Shown here: positions 31,806 to 41,874 of the stretch, piece by piece | How the letters are laid out: every line of letters starts with the position of its first letter | Numbering within the stretch: the first letter of the stretch is position 1 | Source: Corbicula japonica | Lineage: Eukaryota > Mollusca > Bivalvia > Venerida > Cyrenidae | NCBI GenBank assembly: GCA_038501625.1 | Contig: JAZAYU010000005.1 | Coordinates: 7,688,001-7,752,000, forward strand | Direction: 5' to 3' | Length of the DNA stretch: 64,000 nucleotides | Notes under the pieces: generated by a model | The model's input: only the letters and a program-made list of their open reading frames with translations | Database searches by the model: none | What the model was told of the DNA's origin: nothing | Made by a program: the position numbers and the translations under genes

Positions 31806-33004
31806 ATAGTTTTATAATGGACACACTTGCTTTCTTCTGGATGAATTATGGGTCATAGATTTACTATTTGACGATTACTGTATGACTTTTAATACATACA
31901 TCTATTCCAACCCAAGACAGATTAGAGAGTTCGTAAGAAAGAACTTAAATTATTCTTATTATAAATATTTACATTTTTGTGCAGTAATTTTTTAGAGACT
32001 TTTGTTTTAGTTTCTCTGGCGGCTCTTGTTATTGTAGTTGTGAGTCACATCATAAATTTTGACTTCAATGCATACTCTGGAAGATAAGGGATATAAAATT
32101 CTTGGGATAAAAATGATTGCCCGGCACAGTTTTGAATGTGTGTTTCATCTGACGATTTGTATTTTTGTGACAGAATATGGCGCCGTATTCTGTTGTTCGT
32201 ATTCTGCATTATTCGTCGTTCGTTTTACCTGACAGTGCAAACAAGCCGCATCCATTTAAAAGCACGACGAAGACAATATACGACAACTAGCAATTCACTC
32301 AGTTAATTTAATTAATTGTCAATTATCAAAACAACAGATTTTTTTTGCCCGGTGTCAGAATACATTCCTCGGCGATTATTAGACCGGCGCGCATGCATTT
32401 AATAAACTGGTTGGTATTTTTAAAGTGGGCGGAGCTTATTGTTTTAGCTAAACATTTTTTACTATCTAATCGTAAAAGGTGTCACCTGAAAGATTATAGG
32501 CGGGATTGAATTTACGTTGACTGTCTACGTTGATGGTTGTGATTTTCTTTTCTGGAAGTCCATGGGACATATGTTATCGAGAAATTCGGCAGACAAGTCA
32601 AAGCTGTAATTTACGGCCGTAGGCTCGCTAACCGTACTCAACTGTTGTAAAATCCACTTAAAACTAGCAAGTAGAATGCCTTTATTCCCAACACGACGAT
32701 AAACCAGTACCAGTAATGTTTTAGTTGACGACCACGATACAGTCTGTGATGTAGCGAATCTAAATTTAACATTCGACAAATAATACTAGGTTGCGTACGT
32801 ATCTAATTTCTAACAAATATTTGTGAAAATCGTGCAGATTTTAGATAAAATAGATTAAACATAACTTTTAATTAAGCTTCTGTTAACATTTTGCTAAAAA
32901 ATTATCACTTTACATGGGGGAAAGTGATGTTCGTTGGGGAAAAAAATTTTGTTGGGGAATTTTTTTCCCGGGGAAGACGCCGACTATCGGCGTCAGTTTG
33001 TCAA
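31806..33004. other. no convincing gene
   Basis: A minus-strand frame of 84 codons (32,525-32,779, from ATG) has a less AT-biased composition (reading TVSWSSTKTLLVLVYRRV), but no recognisable family or splice context. The rest is AT-rich, ending in ggggaaaa-rich sequence at 32,910-33,015. Confidence 0.35.
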
Positions 33005-33019
33005 GGAAAAAAACCCCTG

Positions 33020-33624
33020 CATAGAGAATGATAGACACACAATTGCTAGTCAGTTTTAGAATCGTTATTGCTAGTCAGACATAGAGAATGATAGACACAC
33101 CAAGGCTAGTCAGTTTTAGAATCATTATTGCTAGTCAGACATAGAGAATGATAGACACACCAAGGCTAGTCAGTTTTAGATTTGTTATTGCTAGTCAGAC
33201 ATAGAGAATGATAGACACACCAAGGCTAGTCAGTTTTAGAATCGTTATTGCTAGTCAGACATAGAGAATGATAGACACACCAAGGCTAGTCAGTTTTAGA
33301 ATCATTATTGCTAGTCAGACATAGAGAATGATAGACACACCAAGGCTAGTCAGTTTTAGAATCGTTATTGCTAGTCAGACATAGAGAATGATAGACACAC
33401 CTTTGCTAGTCAGTTTTAGAATCATTATTGCTAGTCAGACATAGAGAATGATAGACACACCATTGCTAGTCAGTTTTAGAATCATTATTGCTAGTCAGAC
33501 ATAGAGAATGATAGACACACCATTGCTAGTCAGTTTTAGAATCATTATTGCTAGTCAGACATAGAGAATGATAGACACACCATTGTTTGTCAGTTTTAGA
33601 ATCGTTATTGCTAGTCAGACATAA
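33020..33624. repeat. 60-bp tandem array, ten units
   Basis: The unit catagagaatgatagacaca, then ccaaggctagtcagttttag, then aatcgttattgctagtcaga repeats in exact 60-base register with few substitutions. It contains the word gctagtcag twice per unit. Confidence 0.95.
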
Positions 33625-33829
33625 TATGACTGTTGGTCGGTGGCCACTAGACGAATGTATGAGCTTAATAAGCGGTTTGGGGGAAAACTGGCTAAAGCCG
33701 TGCAGCCACCGTTAGGGTCTCTTGGTCACTAGCTCAATCCTGTCCCCTACTATGTACTGGGAACAGGTGAATGAAAATATAACTCCATTTGTAAAGTTCT
33801 TATTCCTTTTAATTCTTGTGGACTGTCAA

Positions 33830-34680
33830 TGTTTAAAGTTGCTAGTCAGTCTTAGGAACATCATTGCTAGTCAAACATATATCCATCATTGCTAATCAGT
33901 CTTAGAAAGACCTTTTTTAGTCAGATATAGACTTTACATTGCCTATCAGTTTAAGGAAAATCATTACTTGTCAGATTTAGACCCACCTTTGCTAGTCAGT
34001 CTTAGTTACACCGTTGCTAGTCAGACATAGACCCACCATTGCTAGTCAGTCTTAGTTACACCGTTGCTAGTCAGACATAGACCCACCATAGCTAGTCAGT
34101 CTTAAGAACACTATTGCTATACAAGACCCATCATTGCTAGTCAGTCATAGACCCACCATAGCAAATCAGTCTTAGGAAAATCATTGCTTGTCAGATGTAG
34201 ACCCACCATAGCTAGTCAGTCTGAGGAACACCATTGCTAGTCATACAAAGACCCACAATAATTATATAGTCAATCATTAAGGAATATCATTGCTTGTCAG
34301 ACATAGACCAACCATAGCTAGTAAGTCTAAGAAACATCATTATGTTATGTTATAGACCAACTGTAGCAAGTGAGTCAGTTAAGAACAACATTGCTAATCA
34401 TATGAACACTTAACATATGTAGTCAATATTATTAAAATCATTGCTAATCAGTCATAGACCCACCATAGCTAGTCAGTCTTTAAGAAATATCATTGCACGT
34501 GGGATGTAGACCCACTATAGTTAGTCAGTCTTAGGAACAACATTGCTAGTCAGATTTAGACCCTATATAGCCAGTTAGGCATTTATGAACACCATTGCAA
34601 TCAGTCTTATGGTCAGACTTACAATTACCATTGCTAGTCATTCTTAGGAATATCACTGTCAATGATAACTCTAGGCTAAA
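33830..34680. repeat. degenerate gctagtcag array, plus orientation
   Basis: Diverged units of about 40-45 bp alternate ttgctagtcagtcttag with ttgctagtcagacatagacc. It is separated from the homogeneous 60-bp array by about 200 bp of unrelated sequence. Confidence 0.85.
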
Positions 34681-35334
34681 CTGAGGCATTAAGGGCCTTT
34701 CCTCTGCCTGGCCAAATTTCTGTTTAACTTCACATTGATTTAGTGGTCTCCAGTTTAGTTTGATGAGATACTTGAATGTTCTTGCAGAATTCTCGTTTTC
34801 ATTGCTAACAAAAATAGCATTTTTGGAAGTTTAGAACATTTTAAATTGAAACCCTCAAGATCAACTGGATGGAATAAGTCTTATAACCCAGAAATAATTT
34901 AAGAGTTGAATTGATATTTGATTGTTTTTGTTTTGGCATGGAAAACAGTTGGGTTATTTGAAGTGTGATATGTAATAAGTCAAGGATATAAATTGATAAA
35001 GTTGTTCTCGTACAATTTTCAATCTTTCTATTATGTTTTTGGCAGTTTTATTTTTACATAGTTTTTCATCAGCTAAAAGATCAGTGGATTTGTAGTTGTA
35101 AGCAAGGGATTTCATACTTGTAAGGGTTCTTCCATTCATGCTTATGTATATGTCAAGAACCATAACTCAAACTTCCATTATGATCAAGTTTTGGCCCTTT
35201 TCAACTTAAAAACAAAGATTAAGGTTTGCAAGCTGGTGTTCTTTTTCAAACTTCATCCTGGGTTGATATACCAAGTACCATTACTGCATTTTGATCAGGT
35301 TATGGCCCTTTCATAATCCTCATTTGGACATTAA
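34681..35334. other. no gene recognised
   Basis: AT-rich sequence without a supported feature. Confidence 0.4.
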
Positions 35335-35609
35335 CCCTTTCTCTGCCAATGTCGAAAACCAGAATTGACGTCGTCAATGCCAAGAGCTTTTAACAAATAC
35401 CAATACCCATATATCAATGTAATTACTATGTTTACACGTGAAAACGAAAGCAATAACATTATTGGTCAATATTTCAATGATCTACCTACGTCAGCATAGA
35501 AACCCCCGCTTTGCATGATCTATATATAGAAACGCCAAAAGCCATCCATATGGCAAATACGCCGAAAATATTAGGGACGGTATATGCCATCCTTATGGCA
35601 GTGATAGGG
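35335..35609. mobile_element. second TTAA-flanked MITE family (275 bp)
   Basis: Tips CCCTTTCTCTGCCA and TGGCAGTGATAGGG are imperfect inverted repeats, with TTAA at 35,331-35,334 and 35,610-35,613. The interior is unrelated to MITE-A. piggyBac-like by target site. Confidence 0.65.
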
Positions 35610-35613
35610 TTAA

Positions 35614-36719
35614 TAAATATGGTTTAAAGTACTTACTTAATTTCTAATAGTGAAAGTTATGAAACTAAGGACACATACAAAGGTGTTAATTGTGATCTGT
35701 TAAGAAAACAAATGCATGGGGTAGTATTTATTTGTGTTTTTCTTTCTGAACTTAAAACCATCGAGAATTTCTCTGGTGCTGAGAAGGGTTAAGGGTGTAT
35801 GTTTGTGGTGTACCATCCTCCTGCCCCATCCCAAATTAAAGAAAAATTGTTTATGCCCCAAAATATTCAAATCATCTGCATCTGTACATGTGTGAGACCC
35901 TATTTCTTTTTTTCAGTCTGTACGTTTTTCATGTCTTTTAAAGTAACTTGCCACATGTTTTGCGTATGGAGATAATATGTTTCATGTCAGACCCATGTCC
36001 TTAATTTCAAGATCAAGTCACCCTTAATGTTTGATCAATGTACCATGTTGCATATGTTCTTATATGTAGATGGTCATTTCAAGGCTATATGTTTTTCATG
36101 TATGGACAGATTTTAAAGGAGTTGCTAGATATGTTTTGCATATCAAGACAACATGTCTTGTGTCAGGCCTGAGTCCCTACCTCCAAGGTCAAGATCACAC
36201 TTCATTTTTTATCACTGCAATTGTGCAAGTATAGTGGTAGTGCTGCGTGGGCTGTAGCTTTTTATTGTTTGGACAGATCTTTACCGTTTCATCAATAAAT
36301 ATGCCTAAAAGTGTAGGTCAAGATCTGATAGCACATCTGATCAGGATCTTCACTGTCTCTTTATTATTTATTAGGTTATTTATGGCAAAAAAGCAAAAAT
36401 ATGGTACCTACCGTAATGTTTTTGTTTTTCCTTCACCATTACTTAAAAGTCAATTTGTTATCCAAAAAGTGCAACTAAGTAAAACAATCAAAACAGTTTT
36501 TTACAGTCAAAAATATGTAGCACATAGAACTGGCATATTTTTTTTTAAAAGCATTAAAAGATGAGATACAACTTTAAAAAATATACTAGAATGTTCAATT
36601 TCAATATTCTTTGCTTGATTCTTATTGATATATACAATCTATCAATCTATAAATCAGATTTTTATATAGACATTAACCAATCAATAAAAATATAATTAGT
36701 TAACTTGTGCTTTCTTTAA
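35614..36719. other. no gene recognised; a MITE-A scrap
   Basis: A decayed MITE-A piece (gtgtaggtcaagatctgata, then ttaggttatttatggc) lies at about 36,305-36,390. Nothing else is supported. Confidence 0.4.
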
Positions 36720-36953
36720 CCCTTTCCTCCATAGACACACCTTTACTGCTTGGGCGATCAGTGTAGATCCTGATCAGCCGGCACATCCGTGCCGTCTGAT
36801 CAGGATCTACACTGTTCGCTTTTTGATTCATTTGGTTATTCCTGACCAAAATGCGACCAGTGCAGATCCTGATCACATTGCACGGACTTGCTGGCTGATC
36901 TGGATCTACACTGGTCGCACATGCGTAAAAATGCGTATATATGGAGGAAAGGG
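36720..36953. mobile_element. MITE-A reference-quality copy
   Basis: 234 bp with TTAA at 36,716-36,719 and 36,954-36,957, termini ccctttcctccatag and tatatatggaggaaaggg, and both palindromes close to consensus. This is the best copy for defining the family. Confidence 0.92.
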
Positions 36954-36959
36954 TTAATC

Positions 36960-37350
36960 AATAAAAAAAAAGAATGGTTTCGGCTTTCTGCAGAAGGGAC
37001 ATTAAAAAGTTCTTTTTATCAATGGAAAAACATTTTGGGTCAGATAACAATTCTTTTAACCTAATAAATTTCCATAATAAGTTATTTCAATTGCTAAGTC
37101 ACAAGTCTCTTAAAATACTTACAAAAAGAATTATGGTAGAGGATCGCAGGAAAGATCGGCCTCGCTCAACTGTGTTTCCTATCTAAATAAAGATGATGAT
37201 GATGTTGATTGTTATTAATATTATTATTAATATAATAATAATAATAAAATTATTATTATTATTGTTTTTCCATTTGATTTCAGTGCAACCTGTTGTATCC
37301 CTCTGTGTTTCCTCTCTAAATAAATAATTATTATTATTTTGCTGTTAGAC
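36960..37350 (+). mobile_element. possible 3' ends of a non-LTR retrotransposon
   Basis: A 70-codon frame ending RPRSTVFPI and a stop is followed by tatctaaataaagatgatga. A second, similar end (ctgtgtttcctctctaaata) follows at 37,303 with an (att)n tail. Repeated 3' ends with simple-repeat tails resemble non-LTR retrotransposon tails. No RT domain is present. Confidence 0.3.
37190..37345. repeat. (gat)n / (taa)n microsatellite tract
   Basis: gatgatgatgatg followed by long att/taa runs, interrupted once. Confidence 0.8.
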
Positions 37351-37505
37351 CTATTACATATTGGTTATTTCTCGTTTCCTTTAAGTATAACTATCCAAAC
37401 TTTCGTTAATTTCTCTGTTTTCTGTTTAAGCAATTACTGAATTTGTATTAATAGTCATATAAAGCATGACCCATAATTAGCCAAATTGATCCTGGTAAAT
37501 ACCTG

Positions 37506-37651
37506 TACCCAAGATCATAAAACTAAGTTTTGAGATTAGCCTCAAATCTCAAGCATCTGATTGGCTGAAATGGCGACCAGTTGCCATTTCAGCCAATCAG
37601 ATCCTTGAGATTTTAGACTGATCTCAAAACTTAGTTTTATGATCTTGGGCC
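37506..37651. mobile_element. MITE-B copy
   Basis: Tips taccCAAGATC and GATCTTGGgc, with the palindromic core intact. A MITE-A scrap (gtgtagatccagatcagcc) follows at 37,690-37,715. Confidence 0.8.
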
Positions 37652-37719
37652 CTGGTTAACCATTTAATCCATAAATACACCTTACATGGGTGAACAGTGT
37701 AGATCCAGATCAGCCAGCA

Positions 37720-38090
37720 TTTGTGACATAGTTGATATTGCTTGATATTGCTTTGTATCTTTTGTTATATCGTTATAACAGAAATTAATTATTTTAAAAT
37801 TTCACTCACTTAAAATTCTAGTTATATATATATTCAAGCAAGAATAAAATAAATTCTTTTACAAATATGAACATGTTCAGAAATGCCAATATTTGAATGA
37901 TAAAAACCGGGTAAATTCTTCCTTATTATTTTGTCAAAAAAGATGTTTTACAGGCTGATCCTGCTTTCATCATATAGAAATAGAATACTGGTTTTACCAG
38001 AAGTCATAATTTGTGACACATTTTTGCCACATCAGTGTTTTTACATGTTTTGGATCTTCATTGCAAACTAACTTTTAACAACTTAGACAT
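37720..38090. other. no gene recognised
   Basis: Very AT-rich sequence with no supported feature. Confidence 0.4.
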
Positions 38091-38096
38091 ATTTAA

Positions 38097-38307
38097 CCCT
38101 TTACTTGTTAGATACACCTTTATTGCATGGGCAAATAGTGTAAAAGCAGATCAGCTGGCAAATCTGTATCAGCTGATCAGGATGTGTTCACTTTTAAATT
38201 CCTTAGGTTATTTCTGACCAAGATGTGACCAGTGTAGATCCAGATCAGATGGCATGGATGCTGATCCAGATCTACAATGGTCACACACATATATGTGGAG
38301 TAAAGGG
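38097..38307. mobile_element. MITE-A copy
   Basis: TTAA at 38,093-38,096, left terminus ccctttacttgttag, right terminus tatatgtggagtaaaggg. The right TTAA is mutated to ataa. The first palindrome is decayed. Confidence 0.8.
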
Positions 38308-38739
38308 ATAAAGAATTTATAACAGGTTACTGTCTTTAGATATCAGTTGATATTGGACCAGGCAGATATATAGCCATGGGAAAGGTGAGGCATGGTACAG
38401 TAGAGGTAAATATAATCAATTTATATTTAAAGCACATCCTTCACCAAATTAACTCTTTCCGCCATATTCTGCTTAGACTGGATGAATGCTGGATCCACGG
38501 GGAAGACATTCTCAAATGCAACATTTTCGAGAAATCTTTTTTTCACTTTTCGTAATAAAAGTACACATACTAAATTGACATTAAAGAAATTCTTGAAAAG
38601 ACAGCATTTGTTTTAGTGTCTCGGCAAGTAGGTATGACATGGCGGGGCTTCGGCCTGACGGTCAGGTACCGATGGTGTCCCCATTGCACGGATCCTAACA
38701 GTCTATCGGGTATTACAAGGAAAGAGTTGGCCCATTTTC

Positions 38740-39190
38740 TTCTTCTTTGTCTCTTTCTTCATTCTTTTGTCTTTTCATCTTGGTTTGTTAGCCTTATTTT
38801 TGTTTTCTTAAGTTTTCTTGTTTCATCAAGTTCCCTATTTGTTTCTTGAGTTTCCTTGTTGTTTAATTTTGGGATGTTATTTTTAGGATCTACTTTTCCC
38901 CTACCATTTGGTCATGCTTTTGAATAAGAGGCGATAATTTATAGGGATTATTACTTTGTCCATGATGAAAACTTTAGTTGGCTGTCACTGCTATTTATTA
39001 ATATTTCTTCATCAAACTTTCAATTGATATCTTATGACAACAGGATAAGTTGAAGCCAAAATCAAAAGGCTAAGGTCACATTTGATAAGTGATATCTTGG
39101 TTTGTTTGCCTTATTTTTCTTTTCTTAATTTTTCTTGTTTCCTTGAGTTCCTTCTTTGTTTCTTGAGTTTCCTTGTTGTTTCAAAATTTT
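38740..39190. mobile_element. arm-only fragments of the tRNA-cored foldback
   Basis: Two pyrimidine-rich stretches (38,740-38,910 and about 39,105-39,185) share cttgagttcctt / ttgtttcttgagtttccttg phrases and ttaggatctact...ctaccatttgg with the arms of the 23.6- and 40.1-kb elements. They lack the tRNA-like core. Confidence 0.45.
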
Positions 39191-39839
39191 AAATTATATG
39201 TTATGGCAACAGGATCAGTTCAAGACAGAATCAGTAGGTCAAGGTCACATTTGATATATTCATGTCCATTTTTGTACTTGGATTTTGTCATGAAAACTTA
39301 ACTTTGAAATTTCTCAGAGTTGTTAGGAAGTCAAAAATCTTAAGAACAAGGTTATGCCCCTTTCTGAACTATCAAGGTTATGCCCCTTCTTGTACTATCA
39401 AGGTTATGCCCCTTGTTGGACTTGCGAGCTGATCACCCTTAAGGTTCATGTGAAAAATATATTAACACAACTTGCATTTTTCCCCATGTAAACAGTTAAG
39501 GTCTTCGGAGACTTGTTTACATGGCCAATGAGAGACTTCGTTTAATAAATTACATTCTCGATTCTTGTTCTTGTTTTTGCAAGTCGGTGTCTGCAGCTGT
39601 ATTGATTCATGTGTAAAGTATATACTTAGGAATTTATATAATTTTTTGTGTCAGTTTATTTGTAGATTGTTCTAGAAGGTTTTAGAAGTGTCTGTGACTT
39701 CCACTCATGTGTTAGCAAAATTGTTCAATTAAAAACTCAAGGTATATGGGTGTTAGTAAAACGACTGTTTAGAATGTTCTAGAAGTGTCCATGTCTGCCC
39801 CTAAACACCAGTTGTTTCTAAAGTAATTTTTCTTTGTTT
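39191..39839. other. no gene recognised
   Basis: Three short tandem phrases (aaggttatgcccctt) lie at 39,340-39,420. Nothing else is supported. Confidence 0.4.
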
Positions 39840-40300
39840 CAAGCGTGTGGTTGTTTCTTTTTCTTTTCTTCCTTTGTTTGTATTCTTGAGTTTCTTTTGT
39901 TTCATTGTTTGTTGTCTCCCTTGTTTTATCTTTCCTTTAGTTTTTTTCTCCATTTTTTTCTTTTCTTTCCTTCTTTGTGTCTCTTCTTCTTTCTTTGCCT
40001 TCCTTTTTCCTTCTGGGATTTCTTATTTTTCCTTTACTATTCTATCTTTTGGTTCCTATCTTGTTTGTCATGGCAAGGCAGTTGGGTAGCTCAGCTGGTA
40101 GAGCAACTCAGAACTGTGCCTTACATGTTCATGAGGAGGTCCCAGGTTCGAATCCTGGTGCAACAGCCTCAGCCATGACAAACAAAGATTGTTCCAAAAG
40201 GTCGAATAGTGAAGGAAAAAAAAATCCCAGAAGGAATCAAGAAGGGAAAGAAAGAAGAAGAGACACAAGGAAGGAAAGAAAACCAAGGGGAATGACCTAA
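39840..40300 (+). mobile_element. tRNA-cored foldback element, copy B
   Basis: A long pyrimidine arm on the left (ending ttccttctgggatttc, then cttgtttgtcatggc) pairs with a purine arm on the right (gccatgacaaacaaag, then aaatcccagaaggaa). The tRNA-like core sits in the middle. Frames read from the arms are low-complexity artefacts. Confidence 0.75.
40081..40164 (+). other. tRNA-like core with A and B boxes
   Basis: 84 nt matching copy A at 79 positions by my count. A box TAGCTCAGCTGGTAGAGC, B box GGTTCGAATCC. The same oversized anticodon region is present (GAAC...GTTC nested inside CTCA/TGAG). Confidence 0.6.
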
Positions 40301-40414
40301 AATTTTGCATGGATTCCGCCCTCCATCCCCGTCCACCAACCCTAATATATAAGTTTTTTATATAAATTTTGAAAATTGATTTTCGGACGGTTAGGTCCAT
40401 GCATAATTACCGAA

Positions 40415-40495
40415 TTTGGAAAAGGGAGGTAATAATTCTTTATTGCAAACTTCCAGTGTTTGCAATAAAGAATTTTTTACCTCCCTTTTCCAAAT
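40415..40495. repeat. hairpin, arms about 36 bp
   Basis: tttggaaaagggaggtaata and ttctttattgcaaac mirror gtttgcaataaagaa and tacctcccttttccaaa around a 7-base loop, with small indels. Directly precedes another foldback. Confidence 0.75.
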
Positions 40496-40606
40496 CTGGT
40501 AAAGGGAGTTGCTGAAAAATAAAAGCAAAGAATTTTTAACATTTTATTCATGAAAATAATTATTACAATATTTTTCACAAGAGAACATGAATAAAACAAA
40601 GAAACA

Positions 40607-40853
40607 GACTTGCAGATGTAAGGAAAATGTTAGTATTGCTGCAATAAATATGTTTTTACATTTTTTTTTTACAAATGAACTTGGATGAATATCAAGTAAT
40701 TATGAAAATTTTAGACTTTAAAAATTAGTGCACAGATTTTTAAAGTCTCAATTTTCAAAATTACTTGATGTTCTCACAAGTTCAGTTGTAAAGAAAAATG
40801 TAAAAAAAATATTTATTGCAGCGATACTGACATTTTCCTTACATCTGCAAGTC
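40607..40853. mobile_element. 247-bp foldback element
   Basis: Arms of about 115 bp: gacttgcagatgtaaggaaa...gactttaaaaat pairs with its complement with about 10% mismatches. The loop is about 12 bases (tagtgcacag). Confidence 0.85.
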
Positions 40854-40864
40854 AAAGTACCTTG

Positions 40865-41091
40865 ACCCTTTTCCATATATACGCCTTTTATTGCATGGGC
40901 AAACAGTGTAGATCCAGATCAGTCAGCACATCTGTTTGATCAGCTTCTACAATGTTTGCTTCTTTGTCAGACTTGACCTATGAATCTAAGAACAATCAGT
41001 GCAGATCCTGGTCAGATGGCACAAAGTGCCAGTTGATCTGGATCTACACTGTTCCTCCTTACGATAAAAGACATATATATGGAGTAAAGGA
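40865..41091. mobile_element. MITE-A copy
   Basis: Left terminus cccttttccatatata, right terminus tatatatggagtaaagg before TTAA at 41,092-41,095. The first palindrome is shortened. Confidence 0.8.
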
Positions 41092-41118
41092 TTAACTATA
41101 CAACAGTCTTCATTGCAC

Positions 41119-41370
41119 TTTTATCAGTAAAAATGAAAATTATCAAAATCTCTAACAAGAAAATGCAGTTCTATAAATCTTAGCACAAATTAATGTTATT
41201 AATGTATCTTTACAGATGTTAAGAAATGTTTGAAAAATGAATCAATGTACAGATCTAAGATTTCTTAACTTATGTAAAATAAAGATACATTAATAACATT
41301 ATGTGCAATCTTTTATAGAACTGGAGTTTTTATTTTGAAATTTTGACAATTTTCTTTTCTATTGATAAAG
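41119..41370. mobile_element. 252-bp foldback element
   Basis: cagttctataaatcttagca...taatgttattaatgtatctt pairs with its complement on the right. The outer arms (tttatcagtaaaaatgaaaa / complement) are weaker. Confidence 0.75.
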
Positions 41371-41874
41371 GGAAATGATCACTTAATACGGCCCTTAACA
41401 AAATGCCCAAAACAAATAATATCTATTAACAATGATACTTGAACTATACATAATCTAGACCAATACATGATGTATTTAATCAACAGCGGCATTTTATTCA
41501 GTTGTCTTACATACAACGAAAACCAATATTTTTCAATCAATTTCTTTTCTTATGCAGTTTTGGGTGGGGCAGGGGGATAGGAGAAGGGGGAGGGGGTTTT
41601 GAACCAGAGGAAGGGGGGGGGGGGGGCAAAAGCAAACAAATTTGATGAAAGGGAGGGGGCAAAAGGCCTGTATATTGGTAGGTGTGAGGAGAGTTTATTC
41701 CACAAACTAAATATACTAATAGAACTAAGTTTAGCACCTACATGACAATGTCACTAAAATGAATAAGAAATATCCAAAAAAAAAGATTTTATAACTTTCA
41801 TGTAGCTACTGGTTTTACTTGGAATGGTAGTTAGAATTTTTTAAAAGGTTTTTCTGATGCTGATGCAATAGTTT

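Noticed and set aside
33020..33624. Regular 60-bp repeats that might suggest a CRISPR-like array
   Set aside because: The whole 60-base unit is repeated, with no unique spacers, and the window is eukaryotic. It is a satellite.
40081..40164. Functional tRNA gene
   Set aside because: The A and B boxes are good, but the anticodon arm is oversized, the acceptor stem has mismatches, and the segment is the core of a repeated foldback. Kept as tRNA-like only.
39834..40400. Hydrophobic Phe/Leu/Ser-rich ORFs that look like membrane proteins
   Set aside because: They are translations of the pyrimidine arms of the foldback element.
41537..41737. Proline-rich minus-strand ORF
   Set aside because: It is produced by a poly-G and G-rich low-complexity tract near 41,570-41,660.
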